A stretch of DNA of 64,000 bases from Adiantum capillus-veneris (GCA_014529385.2 CM043944.1:79204384-79268383), one strand, 5' to 3'. Shown: positions 11,411 to 23,197, numbered from the stretch's first letter. Translations and numbers: made by a program. Notes: generated by a model from the letters alone, not told the origin.

Positions 11411-11710
11411 GCTCTTATACAGTTTGTAAGGATCGAGTGAAGCTCAAATTGCAGATTTAGACTCAGAAGCCTATAGAGCTGCATGTTCTATCTAGGAGTC
11501 CTCATGAACATATACATAGCAGGGTGCACTCTACGTGTCAGCAAAAAAGTGTACCACAATGTGCCTACATCCTACTATATCTCGTGGTGTCAGAGAGAAC
11601 TTGGCCAATGGCCGCAAAGTCTATATCTAATCTGTCACCCCCAAGCCTCCCATGTTGTGAGAGAACTTGGGAGCCAGAACGTGAATCCAGTCCATTAGTG
11701 TATCCATAGT
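11411..11710 (-). repeat. Degenerate primer site and 5' LTR of copia relic A
   Basis: The plus-strand bases 11411-11423 read GCTCTTATACAGT, a mutated complement of the tRNA-Met primer site (GCTCTGATACCA). They are followed at 11426 by TGTAAGGATCG, the expected TG...CA LTR boundary. The right limit of the LTR is approximate because no partner LTR was found. Two short AGAGAACTTGG repeats occur within it. Confidence 0.45.
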
Positions 11711-12540
11711 CTACTCAATGTGATCCCTGCCACACATTGGGAAGGAGAAATCAACCACTGTTTCTAGGGCCTTTGTCCCTCTACCTGCTAGAAACAATAC
11801 ATGGACTTTGAAGCAAGCCACCTCAAGGTCAGGAGAAGAGTCACCAAGGAATCATGTGAAGTTGTAGTCAAAGAAGTTCCGTCTCGGTGACAAATGTCAA
11901 AACTAGTCAGTCCACGAGGGATTGCAGCAAAAGGCGACGCCTACACCAACATGGACGTCCACATGTATCTCTACTCCTCCCGCGCCAAGTAGCTTGTGGA
12001 AAATGCATTGCCAAGAGACCTTTGAGATGTCGAGGAAGGACCTGTCCCTTTGACCGATGGTAGGGTATGAGAGGGGGTAGACGACTATTGGGAGGGATAA
12101 GAGAGACATTAGCGGGAGGGATCTTTTTACTTTTCCGGGGGGGGGGGCGGTAAAGGGGAGGGTGAGGAGGAGGGTATTTCAGCCGGGCAAAGTTGAGGTG
12201 GGAAGGCTATCTTCCGGCTCCATCTTGCTATAGAGGGTCAAAATGGCTCCTTGTGGAAACCAAATGTTGTTGGCCTAGTGTAGGTGGAACACCTTGGGCG
12301 TCGAACTGGTGTGGTGGTCCCTGGCAACATTGAACACAAGCCTGATGCTAGCCCTCCTTATGTCGGCCCTCTACTTGAGTAACTATCTTGGAGAAAGTAC
12401 CGGCATGTGCTCCTTGTGTGTCTATCTGATGAGCCAGGCCAGCCTTAGTAGGCTGGGTTTGTGTCTCAAGTTGGGGCCTCCTCCGTGGACATGCCTTCAC
12501 AAGATGGCCCATCTCTCTACAAATGAATGACTAATTTGGG
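11711..12540. other. No recognisable gene; G-rich run
   Basis: Only short frames occur and none was recognised. A G-rich segment at 12137-12174 (a run of about eleven G, then GGGG, GGG and further GG/GGG runs) has the potential to form a G-quadruplex. Some of this may be decayed downstream sequence of the minus-strand DUF4283-like relic that begins at 13090. Confidence 0.4.
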
Positions 12541-13090
12541 AGTCTCAAATACTCCACATTTTGACGGAGCCAACCACCACTCACTCGAGGTATAAAATTA
12601 CCTTTGGGAGGGTGTGGGTGTCACGAACTAGAACGTGTACTCAAGGTATACATGTTGCCTTGGCAGCAATGAAAGTTTTTGTACGTGGTGTCTTCAAGAT
12701 AGTCCCAATCTTGGAACCTATCTTGGCAAGTACCGGGAGGTACTCTTTCCTCAAGACAAGGAAACATACCAAAATGGGCACGTCTGCCTCCTCAAAAGAA
12801 GAGCATTGGTAGCCGGATCAAAGCCATGGTGCCACTTTTGAAAATGGGCTTTGGCTACTCGGATGGCCAGGGGGCTCATTGTGATGACCTTGGATGCCAT
12901 CTTGAAAGTATCAGGCTCTATCTGCTAGTAGTTGCACCTCACAAGTTGAACGTTGATGATCTTTTCCACCTCTGCTACTAAAAGGCGGGCCCGGAGGAGA
13001 TCACACACCTCCCCTCTGCTAGGTCGGGTATTGATGATCTTGTGGATAACAAAGGTGGCCTGAAGGCATATTACCTCTACCTCTAAGCTC
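12541..13090 (-). pseudogene. Relic resembling LINE ORF1 / DUF4283 protein
   Basis: A minus-strand frame from 13090 reads about 85 codons with one stop, including LVAEVEKIINVQLVRCNY and then AIRVAKAHFQKWHHGFDPAT. The second segment resembles the conserved 'l.l..W.pgFdP' end of the DUF4283 domain in ORF1-type proteins of plant LINEs. After a frameshift near 12790, EYLPVLAKIGSKIGTIL and the following residues resemble the next conserved block (lp...l..IGs.iG..l). No zinc finger survives. ORF1 proteins bind RNA and accompany LINE reverse transcriptase. The assignment is by recalled motif pattern only. A decayed nuclear gene with the same domain is the alternative. Confidence 0.4.
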
Positions 13091-13599
13091 ACTTGCTTTG
13101 TTGATGAAAGAGCAAATAAAATGGTGGGTTATGTGGAGTTTGACGAGGGGGCTTCAATCGAGTCCCTCTATGGTAGATTAGAATCCTCCATCTGTATCTA
13201 TTGTTGTGACAGAGAACAAGAAAGAGAAGAAAGAGGAGGAGGGTTGGAAGGTAGATAGGGGTTCTCAAGCTCCTCCAATGAAAGCAAAGGAAGAGCAACA
13301 CAAGGGAGGAGGGGGCGGGGGGGAGGGGGGACAATGCAAGTAGGTAGCACAAAGGGGTGGGATGGGTTGGATGGCAGTTGGAAGGAAACACACAGGAGGG
13401 GCAGGAGGGCACAAGAGTGGCTGCAGGGAAGTGCGCAAGGGTGAGGCTAGGCTGGAAGGCGACACTTTCTAGAGGTTGACCGCTACTCTCAGCCCCTTGT
13501 CCTCTACCCGCCACCTTGCTGTGGAATCCAAGAGATGATGTGTTAATCATGAAGCTCTTGAAGCACTTTTTGTGCTTTTTGATGTCGACCAAGGCACAA

Positions 13600-13602
<3 letters not shown>
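13091..13602. other. Low-complexity stretch, G-rich run, no gene called
   Basis: A 167-residue minus-strand open frame here is proline-, leucine- and serine-rich and compositionally simple. I do not accept it as a gene. It could be the leader of the relic at 12541-13090. A G-rich tract at about 13302-13331 has quadruplex potential. Confidence 0.4.

Positions 13603-13675
<73 letters not shown>
13603..13675 (+). repeat. (CT)n microsatellite
   Basis: An uninterrupted CT tract of about 73 bp. The frames crossing it are artefacts. Confidence 0.98.
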
Positions 13676-13677
<2 letters not shown>

Positions 13678-13856
13678 GATCGGGACCTCCTCCTCACAGA
13701 TTACATGAGGAGAATCTGTGTTGATTCTTCTCTTTATCAAAAATTGTATCACCTACACGCCTAATATATATAGCTCTCCTAATGGCTTCAAAAAGAAGGT
13801 GACAAATCACGGTGGCCTGCTAAGGAAATGTAATGCAAAAGTAGATGAGAGTTGCG

Positions 13857-14929
13857 TTTATAGGATTTAATTTTTCACAACAAATATTTTGAAAGGTTGT
13901 AGAGAGGGTATATATTAAAGGGAGTAATAGATATATGGAAAAAGGTGATTAATAGGTCAATTTGTTTCAATTTTCAACATGGAGAAGTTGCTTGTTGACC
14001 AAATTTGGCCTAACTTGGAAGTTTAGTTTCTTGTTTTTCAAATAAATATTGTAGTGAACTATGTAAAGTTGTTGACCAAATTTGGCTTAACTTGGAAGTT
14101 TAGTTTCTTGTTTTTCAAATAAATGTTGTAGTGAACTATGTAAAGAAACCAGTGTGATTATTTCAATACAGGTTAGGATTTTAGAGTTAATATGAATATT
14201 TAAATGACATCAAAGTATAATAAAATGACATTGATCATTGCATTATAAAAACATTTCCAAAGAAATATGTTGGGCCTAAGTAATTTTGTGTGAAAATTTA
14301 AGTTAAGAACATAGCACTAATTAATGACATTTTTCTTCTTGCAAAATTCTCTTGATCAAGTGTTACATGTGATGTGACATGTATATATATGAGTTTATAG
14401 GATTTAATTTTTCACAACAATATTTTGAAAGGTTGTAGAGAGGGTATATATTAAAGGGAGTAATAGATATATGGAAAAAGGTGACTAATAGGTCAAGTTG
14501 TTTCAATTTTCAACATGGAGAAGTTGCTTGTTGACCAAATTTGGCCTAACTTGGAAGTTTAGTTTCTTGTTTTTCAAATAAATGTTATAGTGAACTATGT
14601 AAAGTTGTTGACCAAATTTGGCCTAACTTGGAAGTTTAGTTTCTTGTTTTTCAAATAAATGTTGTAGTGAACTATGTAAAGAAACCAGTGTGATTATTTC
14701 AATATAGGTTAGGATTTTAGAGTTAATATGAATATTTAAATGACATCAAAGTATAATAAAATGACATTGATCATTGCATTATAAAAACATTTCCAAAGAA
14801 ATATGTTGGGCCTAAGTAATTTTGTGTGAAAATTTAAGTTAAGAACATAGCACTAATTAATGACATTTTTCTTCTTGCAAAATTCTCTTGATCAAGTGTT
14901 ACATGTGATGTGACATGTATATATGAGTT
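13857..14929. repeat. Tandem duplication, 537-bp unit with internal 77-bp repeat
   Basis: Unit 1 (13857-14393) and unit 2 (14394 to about 14929) are near-identical, both opening with TTTATAGGATTTAATTTTTC. Each contains two adjacent copies of a 77-bp sub-repeat starting TTGTTGACCAAATTTGG (13992 and 14069 in unit 1). Differences between units are a handful of substitutions and small indels, so the larger duplication is young relative to the sub-repeat. No coding potential is visible. Confidence 0.92.
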
Positions 14930-14934
14930 TATCC

Positions 14935-15780
14935 TTTGAAATTTATTTTAACAATAATGGAATGTCTAAACCTTATCCCTAATAAACCTGCAATTTTGAA
15001 CCGGGTTGACACCATGGAGCCGCCACTTCCACCAACAAACCCCATGCCCCAAGAAGAAACCAAATAGCAACGTAGATCACAGAGTAGTACCAAGATGAGA
15101 GAATCGACCCTGGATTGTCGCAAAAGCTCAGCCAACCAAAAAACCCACACCATAAACTCCATAGAATAAACCCAAAAATTGATATGTCTGGGGAGCAAGC
15201 TATTAAGGGTGATCCAACCACCCTTGATTATTCAAAGATAAGTCATTAAAGGAAGCCACAGGGCAGATCGTTGCTGCCACCACCAACACTCCCCTCCTTT
15301 GACAATCCCTCCTCTGCAGCAACAATATTGGCCGCCATTTTCACACCACACAGGATGTAGATGGGCGACCTCCACTAGGTCGAAAACCAAGGGGTTGGTG
15401 ACAGAGAAAGAGAAGGAGTTGTAGTGGGATAGCCGTAAGCCCCACTCGGGCAAAGTCCCTATCCCTTGTGCAAACCAAGTCGCCTGTAACCCTTTGCAAT
15501 CCCGCTACCACCACGCAAGACTGCTCCCACCGAACTCCCCTCTTGTGAGACTCCGCGCTTGTGAGGCAAAGGAAGGGCACCAACAAACCTGCACGAAGTG
15601 AATTTCAAGAAATTGTGAAAAATTCTCTCATTTAATGACAATTTATTTAAAAAAATTGTAAATTATCTTCAAATGAAAGAAAACTTCACAACCAAAAAAA
15701 TATGTTTGAATTAAAAAAGCTTCAAAGAAAGTCATTAGGTCCTTAAATGAAGGGATCCGTTTACAAACTAAACAAAGACA
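14935..15780 (+). repeat. Diverged direct repeat, copy 1
   Basis: Matches 16205-17050 in the same orientation over about 800 bp with many substitutions and indels. Shared anchors include CCCCATGCCCCAAGAAGAA, ATAAACCCAAAAATTGA and GAAATTCTCTCATTTAA-like segments. No long conserved open frame is kept between the copies. This could be a dispersed non-autonomous repeat or an old tandem duplication. Confidence 0.8.
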
Positions 15781-16204
15781 AAAGGAAAGGGAGGTCACAC
15801 TAAAGTAACAAGGTAACATCGGCATATTAAAACCAAAAGTTGAATAAAATCTTAGTTGTGAAAAAATTATTTCATTTAAGGAATATTTGTAATATTTTAC
15901 AATTTACAATCCTTTCAGTCTTTTATTTCGACCCACCAGAGGGCCCCACAAGAAGAGGTGCTTATTCCTTCCAAATATTAGCCATGTGAAAATTTCTTTT
16001 TTTGCAAAACTCGCTCTAACAAGATCAAGTGAAGATTATATTGATAAAAAACCACAAAAAAAAAAGGCTACAACTCCATGCTCAAACCAAGCCATGGAGG
16101 TCAAAAACATAGAATACATTTTGATACTTAATTAGTTTGAAACTAGCACATCATAACAACACATCATACAGGGATTTTACAAGGAACCCAAACCTGCTAC
16201 AACT

Positions 16205-17050
16205 TATCCAAATATTAACAATAATGTCGTATGAAGGGTGGGGCCCTAGTCCCCATCGCCTGCAATGTCCAACTGAGTTGTCATCATGGAGCCACCACTA
16301 CCACCCAGCAAGCCCCATGCCCCAAGAAGAACACCAAATAGTGGCGTGGATCACAGAGAAGAACTGAGATGAGAGAATCAGCCCTGGATTTTTGACAAAG
16401 CTAACCCAACCAACAACCCCACAATAAGAACTCGATAGCATAAACCCAAAAATTGAATACATGGGAATCATGTTGTTAAGGGTGAGCCAACTACCCTCTA
16501 TTCTTCAAAGCTAAGTCATCCAAGGAGTCCACATGTCAGATCGTTGATGCTGGCACCACCAACACACCTCCTCCTTTGACAACCCCACCTCTGCAGCAAA
16601 AATACTTGCCGTCATTTTTGCATCACACAGGAGTGGAGGGGTGGCCTCCACCAGGTCCAAAAACAAGGGGTCAGTACAAAAGAAAGAGAAGGGGCTTTAG
16701 TGGGACAACCAGAAGCCCCACCCGCGCAAAGTCCTTGTCCCTCTGGGTGAACCGAACCATCTACATCCCTTTGCACTCCCGCTACCACCATGCAAGGCTG
16801 CTCCCACTGAATTCCCCTCATGTGAGCCTCCACGCTCTAGAGGCAAAGGGTGGTGGGCTCCAAGAAACCAATATGCAGTGAAGCCCGAGCACTTCTGAAG
16901 AAATTCTCTCATTTAAGGAAAACTTATAATTTCTTAGCTAAAAATTATCTTCAAATGAAAGACAAATTTACAATGAAAAAATATGTTTTAATCAAAAATT
17001 TGCAAAGAAAGTCATTAGGTCCTTAAATGAAGGGACCCATTTCACTGAGC
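16205..17050 (+). repeat. Diverged direct repeat, copy 2
   Basis: Partner of 14935-15780, offset by about 1,270 bp. The roughly 420 bp between the two copies contains nothing recognisable. The copies could be LTRs of a very short element, but no primer site or TG...CA termini were identified. Confidence 0.8.
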
Positions 17051-17381
17051 ATTAAATGAAAGGACCAATTTACAATGATAGAAAAAACATTTAGATTATA
17101 AAAGGAAGATATAATACTTATAAAAGCTTTCTTTTCAACCAAAGAGGACACTTGTCCACCTTCAGCGGCTCAAAGATGCACATTTTATCAACCTTCCCCT
17201 ATAACCTTCTGAGGGCCAAAAATACTTTCAATATTTTTCAGAACTTTTTGGAAGTGTGTATTTATTTAAAGAGCTTGAGAAAAAGAAAAAATCTCGTCTA
17301 ACGTCGACTTGGGGATGTCTCGCTTTGAGGACATGCATGACATATGTGCAAATGCAAGGGTCATTATCCACGTTATCGACC

Positions 17382-17383
<2 letters not shown>

Positions 17384-17417
<34 letters not shown>

Positions 17418-17433
17418 CGTATTGCGTGTGTGG

Positions 17434-17477
<44 letters not shown>
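17384..17477 (+). repeat. (GA)n-(GT)n-(GA)n compound microsatellite
   Basis: GA tract to 17415, a GT tract around 17425-17452, then GA to about 17477. Confidence 0.95.
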
Positions 17478-17484
<7 letters not shown>

Positions 17485-17776
17485 TATCGTTGAACTCACG
17501 CAACCTTCAAATTTTCAAGACATTATTTTTGGAATTAGTGTATTTTTAAAAGGGTAGTTAAAGTTTTTCACCTGTAGAAAATAGAATAAATGTCCGACAA
17601 AGACCAACCTTCACATTAGCACCCCAAATGGGTAGAGAGATTGCCTAGTTGATGGACCGTTTACCAATTCTTGGATATTTTGTTCTTTTTATTTTTAAAA
17701 GTTAACCTGTGGCCATGCTTAAAAATCTATAAATTCTTTAAATTTTGCCACGCAAGGGTGCCAATTAAAAATCAAC

Positions 17777-17777
<1 letters not shown>

Positions 17778-17817
<40 letters not shown>
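17778..17817 (+). repeat. (GA)n microsatellite
   Basis: An uninterrupted GA tract of about 40 bp. Confidence 0.95.
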
Positions 17818-17819
<2 letters not shown>

Positions 17820-17958
17820 GACAAACTTTTAGTGCCCAACAACTGCCGCAGGAGGAGAGAGAAAGAGAGAGAAAAATATTCAAGGGTGCAGGCTAAAGAG
17901 ACATTAAAAGTTACAAAACAAGTCTTCAACAAAAGTGAATATCTATGGGGAGGACAGG

Positions 17959-17959
<1 letters not shown>

Positions 17960-18032
<73 letters not shown>
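17960..18032 (+). repeat. (GA)n microsatellite
   Basis: A GA tract of about 73 bp with one internal CA interruption. Confidence 0.96.
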
Positions 18033-18036
<4 letters not shown>

Positions 18037-18193
18037 GAATGTGACGCGACACGGGAGAGGGAAATACATTGGTAATGAAAAATACAGAGTACACAGAATA
18101 AATAGATAAAATAAAGAATCTGTATGGATGTAACATAATGATTATACAGGAAGAGCATAGCTTGTTTCATAACCTCCCGACCACCCCCAAGCT

Positions 18194-18375
18194 ATCTCAA
18201 TCTAAATCTCAATCACACTCTCACTCTCAATCACAATCGCAATCTCAATTTAAATCTTGTGCACAATCTCAATCTCAATCACAATCACACTCTCAATCTC
18301 AATCTCAATCTCAATCTCTGGATGGCAACGACTATCATAATCCAGGTCCCAACACGATCACAATCTCAATCTAGT
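18194..18375 (+). repeat. Imperfect (TCTCAA)n / (TCACAA)n minisatellite
   Basis: Hexamers of the type TCTCAA, TCACAA and TCACAC repeat with interruptions. One frame reads as alternating Ser-Gln and Ser-His. The unit is not the plant telomere repeat (TTTAGGG) or its known variants. Confidence 0.88.
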
Positions 18376-19384
18376 GCCACCTTGCAAGTATCCCGTTTCA
18401 CTTTGTTGAATAAATATCACATTGGTTTCTTCAATGTCCTCAAAATAGCAAAAATAACATACTCGTACAACCAATTCAACATGATAATCAAGTTAGAAAA
18501 CCTAATTTTGTATCATCATACAAGAGTACAATCACTCCTTGGTTCGATCAAACAAAAGAGAGCTTACCTGTATATATCTGTTTGTAAGCTAATTGTTGTT
18601 GCTTGTAGGCTATCTTGTTGCTGTTGTCAATTTGTTTCTATCATAACTTTCTCATATGAACTCAGAATTTAAACTTCCAGATACTCAAAACGATGATAAT
18701 AACTCTGGTCTACAAGGTAGCGTGGACAGAATTGTGAAAAAAACCCTTTGTTTGACTAAAAATGCAACTTTTAGGTCCCACTCATAAAACTCTATTTTTA
18801 GGTCTCCACGACTTTTTCAACTTGTTTTAAGATTACCCATGTATTTTAAGCTTAAAAAACATAAAAATAAAATATTAATATTGATTAAAAGAATCAAATT
18901 TGACTGCTTTTTACTTTAGTATATATACCAAACTATCCTTTATTCATTCATTATCAAATACATCTTTAGTGTATTGTATCCTGTAGATCTCCCAAAACTT
19001 GAAGGATTCTGCTTCTAAGCTTGTAAATCTCGCAAAACTTCAAGAAGAATCCTACTTCTAAGCTTCCTAACTCTACAATCAAAATGATTTCTAGTTCTAC
19101 ATTTAGAATGACTATTTCGCTATCTCATATTTTCTTTTTTAAAACAAGATTATCTTAGAAAAATATTTTGACATTCTCACAAAATTTGATGTTTCAAAGA
19201 AAATTTTACAAGCACACATATGCGATCATGATAATACAAGTTACCCTTCTGCAAATAAATATTCTCGCAAATATCTCTCCCACATGGATTTAGAAAAGAG
19301 ATAATACTAGAGTATAAATTATCATTATTCAATTCATATCAAATTTAATTAATCAAATCACTACGGACGACAAAAATCAGATTA
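18376..19384. other. AT-rich stretch without a gene
   Basis: No frames, repeats or element ends were recognised. A short duplicated motif (CTCGCAAAACTTCAAG-like, around 18990-19040) is the only structure noticed. Confidence 0.5.
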
Positions 19385-20000
19385 TACATAGGTCTTTGAC
19401 TCAAGTCATTGACGACCTTATTTTCTTTTCTAGCCAAATATTTAAGATCAAAATCATACTCACATAATGGTTGAAGCCATCTCTTCTACTTATTATTGAG
19501 TAATAGCCAAGTGAAAACATACTTTTAACTAATTCTAAATCATGCACAAGATAGCTCAACTCATGTCTTCTCAACTTCCTAAATTCATATGTCACAACTC
19601 TTTTCTTATAGTATAAAACATATCCCATTTTTTCCTCGCTTGCACCATGTATAACCAAAAAAGATTTTCCTAATACTAGAATCTTCACAATTATCAATCG
19701 CTCTTCTTACTCTAGAAAAGAATGGGGCTATCCCAAGGAGATACACCACGTTTGATTAACCCTTTCTTCAACAAGTCATTGAGGTATAGTTCTAGTTCCT
19801 TAAGTTTATCTATGGTTGAATCTCTAATGAGCTCGACAGTATTATCTGGATCTTGGATATAAATCTATCCCATAGTCAATTGATTTAGGAGGAGGCATAC
19901 CTAGCGGGTCATCAAGAAAAATATCCTTGAACTCATCAAAACGCTCTTTCACAACGTTTCTTTTTCAGGTTCATCTTTTAATGCAGTTGCAGAAATTATG
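19385..20000 (-). pseudogene. Ty3/gypsy fragment: RT N-terminus joined to RNase H
   Basis: On the minus strand, 20000 down to about 19720 reads broken gypsy sequence typical of the linker before reverse transcriptase (FDEFKDIFLDD, then MPPPKSIDYGIDLYP). The 98-residue frame at 19697-19401 follows directly and is RNase H-like (VIHGASEEKMGYVLY, VVTYEFRKLRRHELSYLVHD). The catalytic RT core that should lie between them is absent, so an internal deletion of several hundred bases occurred. No LTRs were found. It is dead. Confidence 0.65.
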
Positions 20001-20354
20001 AAGGTCTCACACCCTCGTCAAAGTCCCCTTATCAATTTCATGACATAAATTAGAACAGACTTACTGTGACAAGATGTCACGTGTACATCTAACCCTATGT
20101 GTACGTGGACAAGCTACTTCATGACAAGGGTTCAGTTAGCTTGGGAAGTGTTCTGGCACCTTTGTGAGTCTGTTCGCAGATTGTGCGTGTCCAGACACTT
20201 AGAGTAGATGCATATCCTCTAGTTGCACACAACATGATCCTTAGTATTACCATCAGATTCCATTAAGAGCATTTTACAGTGCACAAAACCTATTTTCCCT
20301 ATTTTAGTCATTTTTCACTTATTATTAATAAGTGACTTTGTTGGGAAATCGGGT
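20001..20354. other. Short intergenic stretch left of copia B
   Basis: No gene seen. It holds the pre-insertion target sequence, ending in AGGGT, of the copia element that starts at 20360. Confidence 0.5.
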
Positions 20355-20359
20355 AGGGT
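20355..20359. repeat. Target site duplication of copia B, left copy
   Basis: AGGGT, identical to 25691-25695. Five bases is the standard duplication length for LTR-element integrase. Confidence 0.92.
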
Positions 20360-20551
20360 TGAAGGAGTACGAGCGGAAGTGCGACGCGAGAGAGAGTGCG
20401 AAAAGAAGAGCATGACGATATGGTGAACTTGCTCTACTGTAATGTGTAGAGCATAGTGAGTTCTTATTAGGTTTTTACAAAAGAATATGTGTACATACCT
20501 GGCGGCCCGCCCACTTACCTGGGCGACCACATTGGGCTTTATACCCCAACG
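20360..20551 (-). repeat. 3' LTR of copia B
   Basis: A direct repeat of 25497-25690. On the minus strand it runs from (C/T)GTTGGGGTATAAAG to CCTTCA. The outermost T of the TG end has mutated. It is preceded on the minus strand by a purine-rich tract (20570-20552) that would prime plus-strand DNA synthesis. Confidence 0.93.
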
Positions 20552-20628
20552 ACCTCCCACTTAAAGTCCAATGTGGTACTTTAAGTGTGAGAGAAGCTAA
20601 TATACAAGAGATGTAGAGAAGTGATGTA

Positions 20629-22075
20629 CTACCCTACACCTAACTGCTTGCGAAAATGCGCAAAGCTCTCTGAGGGAAGTCCTTTTGTAAGTAGATCAGC
20701 AGGATTTTCTGTGGTGTGAACTTTGACAAGCTGAAGTTGCTTATCCTCGAGAATTTCCCTAATGAAATGATACTTCACATCCACATGCTTTGTCTTTGAG
20801 TGATAAACTGGATTGCGAGCCAATTGTATAGCACTTTGAATATCACAATATAACACAGGCATTTCTTCTTTGATTCCCAAATCTGTTACTAGTCGATTAA
20901 GCCAAATTGATTCTTTGCATGCCTCTGATGCTGCAACATATTCAGCCTCTGTAGTAGACTGAGTAACACAATCTTGTAATCTAGAACGCCATGATACTGC
21001 TCCACCAGCCAATGTAAAGACATACCTTGACGTAGACCTTCGGTTGTCTAAGTCACCTGCATAATCTGAGTCTGTAAAACCCTTTACACTTAGCTCCTGA
21101 CTCCCATAGCATATACGCATATTCTTTGTAGCTTTCAGGTATCTCAATATTCCTTTCACTGCCTCCCAATGTTTCTTGCATGGGTTTGACATGTATTGAC
21201 TTACTACTCCCACTGCAAATGCAATGTATGGGCGAGTAGCAATCATTGCATACATCAAACTACCCACTGCAGACGCATATGGAATCTTATCCATTTCAGC
21301 CTGTTCTTCCTCAGACACAGGACAATCTTGTTTGCTAAGTTTCACATATGGTGGCAATGGAACACTCAATACCTTTCCCTTCTCCATATTGAAACGTTGC
21401 AAAACCTTGTCAATATACTCTGTTTGAGATAACCAAATCAACTTCTTTGATATGTCTCTCTCAATGCACATACCAAGTATATGACTTGCCTCACCCATGT
21501 CTTTCATGTCAAACGATTTTGCCATCTTTGACTTCAAAGCTGAAATTTCTTCCAAGTGCTTGCCAGCAATCAACATGTCATCCACATACAAAATAAGGAT
21601 CAACCAACTGCCATCCTTAGCCTTCTTTGTATATAGACAGTGATCGAACTCACTACGTTTGTAGCCTTGAGAAAGCATAAACTTGTGGAACTTACGGTAC
21701 CATGCCCTCAGTGATTGTTTTAAGCCATAAAGACTCTTTAACAACTGGCATACCAAATCTTCCTTGCCTTTCCACATCTATATCACCATGCAAGAACGTT
21801 TTCTTGACATCCATTTGGTGCAACACCAAATCTAATATGGCAACAAATGCAAGAAAGCATCTCAATGTAGTCATCTTGACCACCGGAGAGAAGACTTCAT
21901 CAAAGTGAATGCCTTGTTCTTGCTTAAAGCCCTTGGCAACAAGCCTTGCTTTGTACTTTGGCTGACTATCATGAACGGTGATCTTATACCTGTAAACCCA
22001 TTTACAAGGTAGAGCCTTTTTGCCCTGTGGTAATTTAACTAGCTTCCATGTCTGGTTTTTATGCAGAGCTGTCAT
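20629..22075 (-). pseudogene. Copia B reverse transcriptase and RNase H
   Basis: Two overlapping frames carry the RT/RNase H. The first (22075-21692) opens with the conserved HKNQTWKLVKLP and has KWVYRYKI, then KARLVAKGFKQ. The second (21777-20629, 382 residues) has SLYGLKQS, the catalytic YVDD (LILYVDDMLIAG, about residue 65), TDSDYAGD of the RNase H start, TTEAEYVAASEA, and an ending of DLLTKGLP. At the frame junction near 21770 the usual 'IYM.QPEGF' segment is missing, so a small deletion caused the shift. A single TAA at 22076-22078 separates this from integrase. Catalytic residues remain, but no polyprotein can be made. Confidence 0.9.
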
Positions 22076-22078
22076 CTC

Positions 22079-23176
22079 TTACTGCATGGCCAATTGCCAA
22101 TTCCCGGAGTCCTTCATTTGCACTGCTTCCTTGTAACATGAAGGCTCATTGCAATCAGTCAACATGACATAGTTCATAGATGGAACAAACCTATCAGGAG
22201 GTTGCGTGATACGTCCAGATCTACGCACAATAGGTGGCTCAGGCTCAGCCACAACCTGTGGTTCCACTCTATCCCATCCTTGCTCCTCTTGAGCCCTGAC
22301 ATTTTGTCTTGCACGTGCAGGTCCATCTTCTTGGAAGACAACTCTTCTAATCTCCTCAACCCTCTCTATTTTAGAATGATATTTGGCTTCATTAAAGTGA
22401 ACATCATTGCTGCGGATAACCTTTCTGGATTCAAGATCCCAAAGTCTGTACCCCATCTCACCAGAATTACCATAGCCTAGAAAGATGCACTTTCTACTCT
22501 TTGGCTCAAGTTTGTTCCTAAATTCCTTTGGAACATGAATATATGCCTCACAGCCAAAGACTCTAAGATGCTTGTATGAGGGCATTTTCCCTGACCATAC
22601 CATCTCTGCCACTGAATCCTTCTGCAAAACCTTGCTAGGAGATCTATTTATAAGATGAACAGCTATTGATACAGCTTCAGCCCAAAACCCATTTGGCAAT
22701 TGTGCATTAGACAGCATACTTCTGACCTTCTCTTGTATGGTCCTATTCATCCTCTTAGCAACACCATTTTGAGGAGGATTGTAAGGAGCAGTAAGTTCAC
22801 GTTTTATACCTTTTGACTCACAAAAGTCCTGAAAGGCCTTTGAAACATACTCTCCACCATTGTCAGTGAGTAAGCATTTAAGCTTCTTGCCACTCTGATT
22901 CTCCACAAGTGTCACAAACGTTTTGAAAACACTAAACGCTTCATCCTTGTGCTTGAGAAAGTAAACCCATACTTTCCTCGAGTAATCATATGTAAATGTC
23001 ATAAAGTAAGAAGCTCCCCCTAGAGATAGGTTAGGCATAGATCCACACAAATCACTATGAACAAGTGCCAACTGTGTATCTCTTCTACTGCTTCTATGCT
23101 TATGTGGCTGCTGTGTTTGCTTACCATACAGACAATGTTCACAGAATTCAAAATCATTAAATGAAAAGCCAGGCAA
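22079..23176 (-). pseudogene. Copia B integrase
   Basis: The 365-residue open frame contains the end of the gag-pre-integrase zinc region (FCEHCLYGKQTQQPHK). The integrase core follows, with SDLCGSMP, LLTDNGGEYVSKAFQDFCE and NGVAKRMNRTIQEKVRSML. In NGVAKRMNR the position of the usual catalytic Glu (NGVAER) reads Lys. The C-terminal part continues with FGCEAYIHVP and FLGYGNSGEMGYRLWD. Integrase inserts element DNA into the genome. Loss of the catalytic Glu would itself abolish activity. The frame ends at TAA 22076-22078 and would otherwise run into RT. The upstream part (23455-23198) is in a different register. Confidence 0.88.
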
Positions 23177-23197
23177 ATAACCAGAACGAGATAAGAT

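Noticed and set aside
13089-13592. 167-residue minus-strand open frame
   Set aside because: Compositionally simple (Pro/Leu/Ser), overlapped by other frames, no domain, and adjacent to a low-complexity tract.
18194-18375. Interstitial telomere repeat
   Set aside because: The unit TCTCAA/TCACAA does not match TTTAGGG, TTAGGG or known plant variants in either orientation.
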